NCBI RefSeq assembly: GCF_021172045.1
Contig: NZ_CP087164.1
Location: 5,518,001-5,582,000 of the forward strand
Source of the DNA: Capillimicrobium parvum
Lineage (GTDB): Bacteria; Actinomycetota; Thermoleophilia; Solirubrobacterales; Solirubrobacteraceae
Direction of reading: 5' to 3'
DNA: 64,000 nucleotides
Below the pieces are notes generated by a model. The model was not told the origin of the DNA, made no database searches, and saw only the letters and a list, made by a program, of their open reading frames with translations. Positions 48,878-56,248 of this stretch are shown piece by piece. Made by a program: the position numbers and the translations under genes. Numbering within the stretch: position 1 is the first letter of the stretch; every line of letters begins with the position of its first letter.

Positions 48878-48974
48878 CGGCCCAGGGCCGATGAGTTCCA
48901 CGCCCGGGGCCGGTCTTCATCTCCACCACACCGACCCGCGGCCGCGCCCGGCCGCACCGTGAAGGAGGACGACC

Positions 48975-49451
48975 ATGCCGGAGATCACGCCCTGCCTGTG
49001 GTTCGACGACCAGGCCGAGCAGGCCGCCGAGTTCTACCTCTCCGTGTTCCCGAACTCGCGGATCGTCGAGACCGCCCACTACACCGACGCCAATCCGGGC
49101 CAGGCCGGCCGCGTCATGATCGTCGCGTTCGAGCTCGACGGCCGGCGCTTCGTGGGCCTCAACGGCGGCCCGCAGTTCCAGTTCGACGAGGCGATCTCCT
49201 TCCAGATCGACTGCGAGACCCAGGACGACGTCGACCACTACTGGAGCCGGCTGACCGAGGGCGGCGAGGAGGGCCCGTGCGGCTGGCTGAAGGACCGCTT
49301 CGGCGTGTCGTGGCAGGTCGTGCCGAGGCGTCTGCTCGACCTGCTGCGCGAGAGCGACGCCGAGACCGCGGCGCGGGTCACGACGTGCCTGTACGCCATG
49401 AAGAAGATCGACATCGCGGCGATCGAGCAGGCGGCCACGGTGCCGGCATAG
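48975..49451 (+). CDS. VOC-superfamily (PhnB/YjdN-like) protein
   Basis: 158 residues, ATG behind GAAGGAGG. ITPCLWFDDQAEQAAEFYLS, then GRVMIVAFELDGRRFVGLNG, FQFDEAISFQIDCETQDDVD and KDRFGVSWQVVPRRLLDLL are the layout of the PhnB-like 3-demethylubiquinone-9 methyltransferase-like group of the glyoxalase/VOC fold. Metal ligands are not obvious. Stand-alone; function unknown. Confidence 0.85.
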   Translation: MPEITPCLWFDDQAEQAAEFYLSVFPNSRIVETAHYTDANPGQAGRVMIVAFELDGRRFVGLNGGPQFQFDEAISFQIDCETQDDVDHYWSRLTEGGEEGPCGWLKDRFGVSWQVVPRRLLDLLRESDAETAARVTTCLYAMKKIDIAAIEQAATVPA

Positions 49452-49513
49452 AGCGATCGACCAGTGGGTCTTCCGGGAACGTCGTGCTGGGGGCCCACTA
49501 ACCTGGCGCGTCC

Positions 49514-49885
49514 GTGATCGCCGGCCTCGACGACATCGCCCACGACACGCTGGTGGGCGCCGGCTACGCCGGGCTCGTCGCGATCATGATCGTCGAGAAC
49601 CTGTTCCCGCCGATCCCGTCCGAGATCGTGCTGCCGCTCGCCGGCTACGAGGTCTCGCGCGGGGAGCTGTCCTACGTCGCCACCGTGGCGGCGGCGACGC
49701 TCGGGTCTGTGGTCTGGAACGCCGTGCTCATCGGCGCGGGCTGGGCGCTCGGCGACAACTGGGACGCGATCTCCGGCTGGGTCGGAGGCGCGTCGAAGGT
49801 CGTCCTGGTCGCCGCCGTCGCGGGCATCGCCGGGCTGTTCCTCGCCCGGCGCGTTCGCCGCGGGCGCCGGTCCGCGTCGCCCTGA
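49514..49885 (+). CDS. DedA-family protein with a large internal deletion
   Basis: 123 residues where DedA proteins have about 200. The first half is a normal DedA N-terminus: GLVAIMIVENLFPPIPSEIVLPLAGY with the conserved E..P.P.E, and VATVAAATLGSV. It then runs directly into WNAVLIGAGWALGDNWDAIS, the normal C-terminal segment. The central part that in DedA holds G-R-(F/L)-x-P-x-x-R and the second re-entrant loop (about 75-80 residues) is missing, with the frame preserved. The GTG start is used. Probably non-functional as a DTT-type flippase, unless a partner supplies the other half. Confidence 0.72.
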   Translation: MIAGLDDIAHDTLVGAGYAGLVAIMIVENLFPPIPSEIVLPLAGYEVSRGELSYVATVAAATLGSVVWNAVLIGAGWALGDNWDAISGWVGGASKVVLVAAVAGIAGLFLARRVRRGRRSASP

Positions 49886-49889
49886 CCCG

Positions 49890-50363
49890 TCAGAGCGCCG
49901 GCCTCATCAGGCGTTCGACCGCGTCCCGCCGGTAGCTGAAGATGCGGTCGAGGTCCCGGCGGACGAGCACCAGCCGGGCCAGCTCGCCGAGCGGTCCGAG
50001 CGGCAGGGCGTAGTGCACGACGTCGCGCACGCGGGTCCCGCGCCCCACCGCCTCGAACTCGTGGCGATGGTGCCACAGCCGGTACGGGCCGCGCAGCTGG
50101 CGGTCGACGAACGCCCGGCCCTCGTCCCATTCCTCGATCCGCGTCAGCCAGCGCAGCGGCAGCCCGTGCAGCCGCAGCCGGTACTCGATCAGCGCGCCCG
50201 GCGCCATCCGCACCGGCTCCCGGGTCAGCACCTGGAACCGCACCCACGGCGGCGTGATGCGCTCGAGGTTGTGCGCTCGGGCGAAGAACGCGAAGACCTC
50301 CGGCAGCGGCCGCTCGACGATCGCCTCCTGCTCGAGCCGATGGACGCGCATACGCCGGGCCAT
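49890..50363 (-). CDS. SRPBCC-fold ligand-binding protein
   Basis: 157 residues. RLEQEAIVERPLPEVFAFFA then NLERITPPWVRFQVLTREPV, IEYRLRLHGLPLRWLTRIEE and a C-terminal helix (LVLVRRDLDRIFSYRRDAVE) match the CoxG/YfhO-like (START/Bet v1) group often annotated as cyclase/dehydrase. No catalytic motif. Its end lies 4 bases from the convergent DedA end. Confidence 0.8.
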   Translation of the reverse strand: MARRMRVHRLEQEAIVERPLPEVFAFFARAHNLERITPPWVRFQVLTREPVRMAPGALIEYRLRLHGLPLRWLTRIEEWDEGRAFVDRQLRGPYRLWHHRHEFEAVGRGTRVRDVVHYALPLGPLGELARLVLVRRDLDRIFSYRRDAVERLMRPAL

Positions 50364-50407
50364 GGGCCACAGGCTAGGAACGCCCGCGACCGCCGCCGCG
50401 ACCGTTC

Positions 50408-50617
50408 TCAGCCGGGGTAGACCTCCTCTCCGTTCGCGTCGTCGGTGACGATGATCGCGCCGGCCGGGCACGCCCGGGCGGCCGCGAGGACCTGCTCGTC
50501 CGAGCCGCGGCCGATCACGACCGCGATGTCGTCGACGGCGAACACGTCAGGGGCGATCAGCGCGCAGTCGCCGTGGGCGGCGCAGGCCAGTTCGTCGATG
50601 TGGGGGGTCAGGGTCAT
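50408..50617 (-). CDS. [3Fe-4S] ferredoxin
   Basis: 69 residues. Cys12, His15 and Cys18 (CAAHGDC) with Cys50 in ACPAGAI give the C-x5-C...C-P pattern of P450-type single-cluster ferredoxins in actinobacteria, where the second ligand position is not Cys. The ATG overlaps the reductase stop by 4 bases, so it is made together with its reductase. The terminal acceptor (a P450 or other oxygenase) is not in the window. Confidence 0.85.
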   Translation of the reverse strand: MTLTPHIDELACAAHGDCALIAPDVFAVDDIAVVIGRGSDEQVLAAARACPAGAIIVTDDANGEEVYPG

Positions 50618-51810
50618 GCTGCGGTCCTCTCGTCGTGATGGGCCTCGAGCCGGCGGCGCAGCGCCGGGAGGGCGTGAGGACGCCCGACCAGGAGCGCGGC
50701 GACCGGCCGGCCCGAGGCGGTGAACGTGGCGGTGAAGTCGCGGGCGCCGGGATCGCCGTCGATCTCGATCCCGTCGGCGCCGTGCGCGTGCCCGACGTAC
50801 TGGATGCGCACGCCGTGCTGGTCGCTCCAGAAGCTCGGAGCCGGCGACGCGGCGACGGGCAGGCCGAGCATCGCGCGGGCCGCCGCGGCGCCCTGCCGGG
50901 CCGCCGCCTCCCAGTGCTCGGTGCGCAGGTGGACGCCGAGGCGCGCGTCGAAGGGACGGCTGGCGTCGCCGGCGGCGAACACGCCGGGCGCGACGGTGCG
51001 GCCCGCGCCGTCGACGAGGACGCCGGCGGGATCGAGGCCGCTGCCCGCCAGCCAGCCGGTGGCGGGCTGTGTCCCGATCCCGACGACCACCGCGTCGCAG
51101 TCGATGCGGCGTCCGTCCTCGAGCTCGATCGCCTCGACGCCGCGGCCGCCGTGCAGCCGCGCGATGCGCGCCGAGAGCAGCACCTCGACGCCCTCCTCGC
51201 GGTGCAGCCGCGCGAACCACCCGCCCAGCTCCTCGCCGAGGATCGCCGCCAGCGGCGCGGCGGCCGCCTCCACGATGGTCACGCGGGCGCCGGCGCGCGT
51301 CGCGCCGGCGGCGACCTCCTGGCCGATGAACCCCGCGCCGACGACCGCCAGGCGGCGGCCCGCGGCGATCGCCTCGCGTAGACCTTGCGCGTCGGCGAGC
51401 GTGCGCAGCTCGTGGACGTTGTCGCGGCCGGCCACACCGGGCAGGCGCCGCGGCTCACTGCCCGTGGCGATCAGCAGCCGGTCGTAGCGCAGGACGGCGC
51501 CGCCGTCGAGCGCGAGGCGCCGGGCGTGGGCGTCGAGCCTCGCGGCGCGCTCGCCGAGGAGGAGGTCGACCTCCTGCTCGCGGTACCAGTCGTCGGGCCG
51601 GTAGCGCAGCTCGTCCGGCCCGAGCTCGCCGGCGAGGAACTCCTTCGACAGCGGCGGGCGGTCGTACGGAGCGTGCTGCTCGCCGCAGACGACGCGGATG
51701 GGCCCGTCGTGGCCCGCCCGCCGCAGCGTCTCGCAGGCGCGCTGGGCGGCGAGGCCGCCGCCCGCGACGACGATGCCGTCCGTCGAGCCGGTGGTGGTGC
51801 GCGAGGTCAT
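50614..51810 (-). CDS. Ferredoxin reductase (FAD/NADH, Rieske/P450-type)
   Basis: 398 residues. IVVAGGGLAAQRACETLRRA at 13-32 (FAD), APYDRPPLSKEFLAGEL (the R-P-P-L-S-K signature of this class), RLAVVGAGFIGQEVAAGATR near 145 (NAD), and GVFAAGDASRPFD; the C-terminal reductase domain completes it. Feeds electrons from NADH to the coupled ferredoxin. Its promoter shares a gapless 64-base match with that of the apbE operon at 54096-54159. Confidence 0.9.
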   Translation of the reverse strand: MTSRTTTGSTDGIVVAGGGLAAQRACETLRRAGHDGPIRVVCGEQHAPYDRPPLSKEFLAGELGPDELRYRPDDWYREQEVDLLLGERAARLDAHARRLALDGGAVLRYDRLLIATGSEPRRLPGVAGRDNVHELRTLADAQGLREAIAAGRRLAVVGAGFIGQEVAAGATRAGARVTIVEAAAAPLAAILGEELGGWFARLHREEGVEVLLSARIARLHGGRGVEAIELEDGRRIDCDAVVVGIGTQPATGWLAGSGLDPAGVLVDGAGRTVAPGVFAAGDASRPFDARLGVHLRTEHWEAAARQGAAAARAMLGLPVAASPAPSFWSDQHGVRIQYVGHAHGADGIEIDGDPGARDFTATFTASGRPVAALLVGRPHALPALRRRLEAHHDERTAA

Positions 51811-51871
51811 GCGACCAGCATGCGCGGCCGCGGTGAGACGGCCGTAAGCGGCCGGTCAGAGAGCTCTTACC
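51808..51871 (-). promoter_or_regulatory. PhoB/OmpR-like box, promoter of the ferredoxin reductase operon
   Basis: Read on the minus strand from 51871, GGTAAGAG is followed by half-sites CTGAC, CTTAC and CTCAC starting at positions 13, 24 and 35 of the element, i.e. every 11 bp, and the element ends at the reductase ATG. It aligns without gaps with 54096-54159 (46 of 64 identical). Confidence 0.7.
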
Positions 51872-51952
51872 CGGACCCGCCCGGAAGCGGCCGGTCAGAG
51901 AGCGCTTACCCGGACCCGCCCGGTCAGAGAGCGCTTACCCGGACCCGCCCGG
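51852..51952. repeat. Three copies of a 33-bp repeat spanning the kinase 3' end
   Basis: CCGGTCAGAGAGC(T/G)CTTACC and then CGGACCCGCCCGG at 51852-51884, 51891-51923 and 51920-51952 (copies 2 and 3 share four bases). Copies 2 and 3 are identical; copy 1 differs at one base. Copy 3 contains the histidine kinase stop codon; copy 1 overlaps the reductase promoter element. Confidence 0.92.
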
Positions 51953-53365
51953 AGGCTGGTAGCCCGGCAGCACCACCGTGAACGTCGTCCCGCCCCCCGG
52001 CGGCGACTCCGCGCGGATGCTGCCGCCGTGGGCCTCGACGATCGCGCGGGCGATCGCCAGGCCCAGCCCGCTGCCGCCGCTGTCGCGGGCGCGGCCCTCG
52101 TCGACGCGGTAGAAGCGCTCGAAGACGCGCTCGAGATGCTCTGCTGGGATCCCGGGACCGGTGTCGGCCACCGCGATCTGCAGCCGCCCGCCGGCCGCGC
52201 GGGCCTGCACGCTGACGGCATCGTCCGGGGTCGTGTGGGCGACCGCGTTGCGCACGAGGTTGCGCAGCACCTGGGTGAGCCGGTCGGGGTCGGCGACCAG
52301 GATGCCGCCGACCGGCTCGACGCCGAACCGCCGCTCGCCGAACAGCGGCAGGTCGCGGCGCAGGTCCTCGAAGAAGTCCTGGAGATCGATCGGCCGCGGC
52401 TCGACCAGCCGGCCCGCCTCGGCCCCGGCCAGCGTGAGCATGTCGGACACGAGCCGGTCCATCTCGTCGAGCCGACCCAGGAGCGTCGCCGTCGCCTCGT
52501 GGCGCTGCGCGCCGCCGGACTCGCGGTCGAGCAGCTCGACCTGGGCGCGCAGCACCGCCAGCGGCGTGCGCAGCTCGTGGGAGGCGTCGGACACGAAGTC
52601 GCGCTGGCGGGCGAAGGCGCGCTCCAGACGGTCGAGCATGCGGTCGAACGCGCTGGCCAGCACGCCGACCTCGCCGCCCGCCGACGCCTCGCCGGTCCGC
52701 TTGGAGAGGTCGCCCGCGTCGACGTCGGCGGCGACGCGCGCCATGCGCCGCAGGGGGCGGGCGATGACGGTGGCGATCCCGATCCCGGCGAGCACGGCGA
52801 GCACCAGCGCGAGCGTCCCGACGAGCGCGAACGTGCGCAGGAAGCTGTCCTGCGCCTCGTCGACGGTGCTGAGCGGGTCCGCGATGCGCAGCGTCCCGAC
52901 CCGCCGGCCGTCCTGCTCGATCGCGCGGGTGAGCACGCGCATCCGGCCCGCCTCCTCCACCTGCTCGGTCGACAGCCCCTCCGGCGCACCGAGCAGGCCG
53001 TCCTCCTCGGTGTCGTGGCCCGCCTCCCGCTGGGTCTCCTGCTCGAGGATCCGCGGATCGTTCGTCACCGACCGGCCGCCGGCGGCGTCGACGACGAACA
53101 CGCGCGACGCCGGGTGGTAGCGCTGGGCGGCGATGAAGCGCCGGCCGAGCCGCTGGACGTCGGCGGGCGTGTCGAGCGGCGCGCCCCGGCGCAGCTGGTC
53201 CCACTCGCTCACCTGGGTGCGCAGGTCGCGGTCGATGCCGTCCTGCAGCCGCGCGCCCGTGCCCCTGTACACGGCGAGGAAGCTCAGCCCGAGCGCGAGC
53301 GCGGTGATCACGGCGATGGCGAGCGCGAGCTGCGCGCGCAGGCCCGAGGGCAGGACCCTACGCAC
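51935..53365 (-). CDS. OmpR-pathway sensor histidine kinase (two TM, HAMP)
   Basis: 476 residues. TM1 at 11-31; an extracytoplasmic sensor domain of about 150 residues; TM2 near 180-200 (LVGTLALVLAVLAGIGIATV); HAMP about 200-255; HisKA RDFVSDASHELRTPLAVLRA with the acceptor His; HATPase with NLVRNAVAHT (N box), ADTGPGIPAEH (G1), FERFYRVDEGR (F) and GGSGLGLAIARAIVEAHGG (G2). The start overlaps the regulator end by 8 bases. The stop codon lies in a 33-bp repeat. It lies between two operons sharing a box, which it probably controls. Confidence 0.92.
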   Translation of the reverse strand: MRRVLPSGLRAQLALAIAVITALALGLSFLAVYRGTGARLQDGIDRDLRTQVSEWDQLRRGAPLDTPADVQRLGRRFIAAQRYHPASRVFVVDAAGGRSVTNDPRILEQETQREAGHDTEEDGLLGAPEGLSTEQVEEAGRMRVLTRAIEQDGRRVGTLRIADPLSTVDEAQDSFLRTFALVGTLALVLAVLAGIGIATVIARPLRRMARVAADVDAGDLSKRTGEASAGGEVGVLASAFDRMLDRLERAFARQRDFVSDASHELRTPLAVLRAQVELLDRESGGAQRHEATATLLGRLDEMDRLVSDMLTLAGAEAGRLVEPRPIDLQDFFEDLRRDLPLFGERRFGVEPVGGILVADPDRLTQVLRNLVRNAVAHTTPDDAVSVQARAAGGRLQIAVADTGPGIPAEHLERVFERFYRVDEGRARDSGGSGLGLAIARAIVEAHGGSIRAESPPGGGTTFTVVLPGYQPPGGSG

Positions 53366-54053
53366 GGGGCACGCGCAGCCGGTAGCCGACGTTGCGCACG
53401 GTCTCGATCGGCCCGCCGCCGTCGCCCTCGCCTTCGCCTTCGCCTTCGCCGAGCTTGCGGCGCAGGTAGCCGATGTAGACCTCGAGCACCTTCGTGCCAG
53501 GGTCGAAGTCGAAGCCCCAGACAGCGTTGAGGATCTGCTCGCGCGAGAGCACCTGGTCGGGGTGCCTGGCGAGGTAGGCCAGCAGCTCGAACTCCCGCGC
53601 GGTGAGGCGGACCTCGTGGCCGTCGCGCTCGACCCGGCGCGTGCGCAGGTCCAGCCGGACGTCGCCGACCTCGAGCACCGACGCCTCGCGCTGGCCGGGC
53701 GCGCGCAGGTGGGCGCGCACGCGGGCGAGCAGCTCCTCGAACGAGAACGGCTTCGTCACGTAGTCGTTGGCGCCGCGGTCCAGCCCCTCGACCTTCTGCT
53801 CGATCGCCCCGCGCGCCGTGAGCACGATGACCGGGAGCTCCGGCTTGCGCGCGCGGATCGCGTCGAGCACGTCCAGGCCGCTCCTGCCGGGCAGCATCAC
53901 GTCGAGCAGCACGAGCGCGTAGTCGCCGGTGAGCGCCTCGATCTCGGCGCCCGGGCCGTCGTGGGCGAGCGTCACCGCGTAGCCCTCGGCCAGCAGGGCC
54001 TGCTCGATGAAGCCGGCGAGCGTGCGCTCGTCCTCGACGACCAGGATCCGCAT
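53358..54053 (-). CDS. OmpR/PhoB-type response regulator
   Basis: 231 residues. Receiver: ED near 8, the phospho-acceptor in LVLLDVMLPGRSGLDVLDAI, VLTARG, and Lys in DYVTKPFSFEEL. The winged HTH runs from RLTAREFELLAYLARHPDQV through KVLEVYIGYLRRKLGE to IETVRNVGYRLRVPRA. The hairpin loop of the wing contains an unusual GEGEGEGEGDGGG insertion encoded by hexanucleotide repeats. The start MRILVVED (54053) is preferred; ATG 54065 would add MGLA. Divergent from the 54157 operon; its DNA-binding class fits the 11-bp phased boxes nearby. Confidence 0.92.
   Translation of the reverse strand: MRILVVEDERTLAGFIEQALLAEGYAVTLAHDGPGAEIEALTGDYALVLLDVMLPGRSGLDVLDAIRARKPELPVIVLTARGAIEQKVEGLDRGANDYVTKPFSFEELLARVRAHLRAPGQREASVLEVGDVRLDLRTRRVERDGHEVRLTAREFELLAYLARHPDQVLSREQILNAVWGFDFDPGTKVLEVYIGYLRRKLGEGEGEGEGDGGGPIETVRNVGYRLRVPRA
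53423..53452. repeat. Hexanucleotide repeat in the response regulator wing
   Basis: Five units CGCC(C/T)(T) in a row (CGCCCT, three CGCCTT, CGCCGA). Each encodes Gly-Glu or similar in the regulator, lengthening the loop between the recognition helix and the last wing strands. Confidence 0.85.
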
Positions 54054-54095
54054 GGCGAGGCCCATGCTAAGCGGCGATCCGGTCCCTGCCCGGAA

Positions 54096-54159
54096 GGTAA
54101 GAGGCTTCTGACCTGGGGCTTACGGCGGTCTTGCCGCGCGAACGCACGATGGCGCCATG
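54096..54159 (+). promoter_or_regulatory. PhoB/OmpR-like box, promoter of the apbE/ferric-reductase operon
   Basis: GGTAAGAG, then CTGAC, CTTAC and CTTGC starting at positions 13, 24 and 35 of the element (11-bp phase), ending at the ATG at 54157. It aligns without gaps with the ferredoxin reductase promoter. It lies in the 103-base gap between the divergent regulator and this operon, so it may also serve autoregulation. Confidence 0.7.
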
Positions 54160-54390
54160 ACCGCCATGACCGACAAGAAGCGCATCCGCGTCGCTGCGGG
54201 CGTCACGGCGATGTTCCTCGCCTCCATCTCGGCGGCGGGGCTCGCCACGCACGCCTCGTCCGTCGGGCCGGCGACGCCGCCGACCGCGGCGGTCGCCGTC
54301 CCGGCCGCCCCCGCAACCGACCTGTCGCACCCGGCGCAGCCGTCCGCGGCATGGGGCGACGACGCGCACGGAGAGCCCGAGCATGACTGA
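54157..54390 (+). CDS. Small exported protein, first gene of the apbE operon
   Basis: 77 residues. A positively charged start (MTAMTDKKRIRVAAG) and a hydrophobic run (VTAMFLASISAAGLATHA) form a signal peptide or anchor, followed by an Ala/Pro-rich region ending AAWGDDAHGEPEHD. No FMN-binding domain and no D-x-x-(S/T)GA(T/S) flavinylation motif can be seen. The stop overlaps the next start. The role in the flavin/heme electron pathway is unknown; the acidic His-containing tail might bind metal. Confidence 0.65.
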   Translation: MTAMTDKKRIRVAAGVTAMFLASISAAGLATHASSVGPATPPTAAVAVPAAPATDLSHPAQPSAAWGDDAHGEPEHD

Positions 54391-54667
54391 CCCCGATCGC
54401 CCCCGGCTCACCCCTGACCGCCCGCCGCCGGCGCCGCGCGGCGCCCGGCCCTCGCTGCGGCGCACGATCGCCCGCGTGGCCGGCGCCTCGGTCACCGCCG
54501 TCGCTCTCGTGTGGTCGGGACTGACCATGAACGCGCTCGCCACCCGCCACGCGGCGACGGCGCCGCCCGCACCGTCCCCGACGGCGGCGACCACCACCAC
54601 GACATCGGGCAAGCACAGCAGCCAGGCGGCGGCCGCCCTGGCACCCGTCACCACGAAGACCTCATGA
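54383..54667 (+). CDS. Small single-TM protein, second gene of the apbE operon
   Basis: 94 residues. Pro/Arg-rich cytoplasmic start (MTDPDRPRLTPDRPPPAPRG), one membrane helix (RTIARVAGASVTAVALVWSG), then a Ser/Thr/Ala-rich exterior (APSPTAATTTTTSGKHSSQA). No recognised domain; again no flavinylation motif, though Ser/Thr are abundant. It starts 8 bases before the end of the upstream gene and overlaps apbE by 4 bases (ATGA). Possibly a small subunit or anchor. Confidence 0.6.
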   Translation: MTDPDRPRLTPDRPPPAPRGARPSLRRTIARVAGASVTAVALVWSGLTMNALATRHAATAPPAPSPTAATTTTTSGKHSSQAAAALAPVTTKTS

Positions 54668-55635
54668 GCCCGCCCATCACCACACCCGAGCACGACCACC
54701 GCTTCGACCTCTTCGGCACGCAGGTGCGCCTGCTCGTCGCCGGCCCGTCCCCGCTGGACGCCCAGGTCGCGGCGGCGCGCGTGCAGGCCCGCCTGCAGCG
54801 GCTGCATCGTCTGCTGACGCGCTTCGATCCAGCCAGCGAGCTGTCCCGGCTGAACGCCGCGGCCGGCATCGAGGCCGAGGTCTCCGAGACCCTGCTCGGC
54901 GCCGTGCAGGACGCGCTCGAGGCGGCCCGCCGCAGCCGCGGGCTCGTCGACCCGACGGTCGTCGATCTCCTCGAGCGCGCCGGCTATGGCGCATCGCGCG
55001 CCGGCGTCGCCCCCGCCCCGCTGGCGGAGGCGCTCGCCGCCGCGCCGGCGCGGCGCACCGCCCTGGCGCGGCCCGGCGCCGCATGGCGGCGCATCGCCGT
55101 CGATCCGGCCGCGCGCCGCGTGCGCCTGCCCGCGGGCGTGCGGCTCGACCTGGGCGGGACGGCGAAGGGCCGTGCGGTCGACGTCGCGGCGGCGATGCTG
55201 GCAACGCAGCCGAGCTTCGCCGTCGACGCCGGGGGCGACCTGCGTCTCGGCGGCCGCGATGCGCAGGCGCGCACCGTCGAGATCGCCCACCCGCTGCACG
55301 ACGGCGTCGCCCACCGCTTCGAGCTGGCCGCCGGCGCTGTCGCGACGAGCGGCCTGCGCACGCGGATCTGGCGCACGCCCGGCGGCTTCGCCCACCACCT
55401 CATCGACCCCGGCCGCGGCCGCCCGGCCTGGACGGGCGTCATCCAGGCGACGGCGCTGGCGCCGACCGCGCTCGAGGCCGAGACGCTCGCCAAGACGGCG
55501 CTGCTGCGCGGGCCGGCCGCCGGCCGGTCGCTGCTGGCCGCCCGGGGCGGCGCGCTCGTGCTCGACGACGGCAGCGTGCTGCTCGCCGGCCCGCTCGGCG
55601 AGCCGGCCCCGCGCGCCGAGGAGCGGGCGGCATGA
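54664..55635 (+). CDS. apbE: FAD:protein FMN transferase (ApbE)
   Basis: 323 residues. LTRFDPASELSRLNAAAGIE (the conserved F-x-x-x-S-x-l-s-r-l-N), RRSRGLVDPTVVDLLERAGY (D-P-T), LDLGGTAKGRAVDVAAAML (the G-G-x-x-K-G-x-A-x-D motif), AVDAGGDLRLGG and the HHLIDPGRGRPA segment (H-x-I-D-P) with ALAPTALEAETLAKTALLRG are all hallmarks. It transfers FMN from FAD to Thr/Ser of exported proteins. No signal peptide is visible, so it may act at the membrane or inside. It is coupled to a ferric-reductase-like gene. Confidence 0.92.
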   Translation: MSPPITTPEHDHRFDLFGTQVRLLVAGPSPLDAQVAAARVQARLQRLHRLLTRFDPASELSRLNAAAGIEAEVSETLLGAVQDALEAARRSRGLVDPTVVDLLERAGYGASRAGVAPAPLAEALAAAPARRTALARPGAAWRRIAVDPAARRVRLPAGVRLDLGGTAKGRAVDVAAAMLATQPSFAVDAGGDLRLGGRDAQARTVEIAHPLHDGVAHRFELAAGAVATSGLRTRIWRTPGGFAHHLIDPGRGRPAWTGVIQATALAPTALEAETLAKTALLRGPAAGRSLLAARGGALVLDDGSVLLAGPLGEPAPRAEERAA

Positions 55636-56195
55636 CCGGCGACCCCCTCCAGCAGGTCTTCTGGCTGGCCAGCCGCTCGACCGGCATCGTCGCGATCGTC
55701 CTGCTCGGCGTCTCCGTCGCCCTCGGCCTCGCGATGTCCGGTCGGCTCGGGCGGCGACCCGGCCTGCCCGCGAAGCTCAAGCGCTTCCACGAGGCCTCGA
55801 CGCTCGTCACGCTCGCCCTCATCGCCGCCCACGGCGGCCTGCTGCTCGGCGACGGCTTCCTGCGGCCCGGCCTCGAGGGCGTGCTGCTGCCGTTCCAGAT
55901 GGGCTACCGCCCGATGTGGACCGGGCTGGGCATCGTCGGCGGCTGGCTGGCGACGATCCTCGGCCTGAGCTTCTACGTGCGGCGCTGGATCGGCACGAAG
56001 ACCTGGCGCTGGCTGCACCGGTGGACGCTCGCCGTCTACGTGCTGGCTCTCGTCCACGTCGTGGGCGCCGGGACCGACGGGCGATCGGGCTGGATGCTCG
56101 CGCTGCTCGGCGCGCTCACCGCCCCGATCGTGTTCGCGTTCACGTACCGGATGCTGCCCCGCCCGGCGCCGCGGCGACTGCCCGCCCGCGCCTGA
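55632..56195 (+). CDS. Ferric-reductase-like transmembrane heme protein
   Basis: 187 residues with five to six helices. Paired helix histidines KRFHEASTLVTLALIAAHGGLLLG and RWLHRWTLAVYVLALVHVVG give the two-heme arrangement of the FRD/YedZ/MsrQ fold. The ATG overlaps the apbE stop by 4 bases. Co-occurrence of ApbE with such a membrane heme protein is known from extracytosolic flavin electron-transfer systems, in which a flavinylated FMN-binding domain usually takes part; that partner is not present here. Confidence 0.85.
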   Translation: MTGDPLQQVFWLASRSTGIVAIVLLGVSVALGLAMSGRLGRRPGLPAKLKRFHEASTLVTLALIAAHGGLLLGDGFLRPGLEGVLLPFQMGYRPMWTGLGIVGGWLATILGLSFYVRRWIGTKTWRWLHRWTLAVYVLALVHVVGAGTDGRSGWMLALLGALTAPIVFAFTYRMLPRPAPRRLPARA

Positions 56196-56209
56196 GCGGC
56201 CGACCTGCC

Positions 56210-56238
56210 GGGCGGCGGGCCCACGTGGCCCGCCGCCC
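56210..56238. terminator. Strong hairpin between convergent operons
   Basis: GGGCGGCGGGC at 56210-56220 pairs perfectly with GCCCGCCGCCC at 56228-56238 across a 7-base loop. It lies 14 bases after the ferric reductase stop and 10 before the convergent gene's end, as expected of a two-way terminator, though no T-tract follows. Confidence 0.6.
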
Positions 56239-56248
56239 CGCGTCGTCC

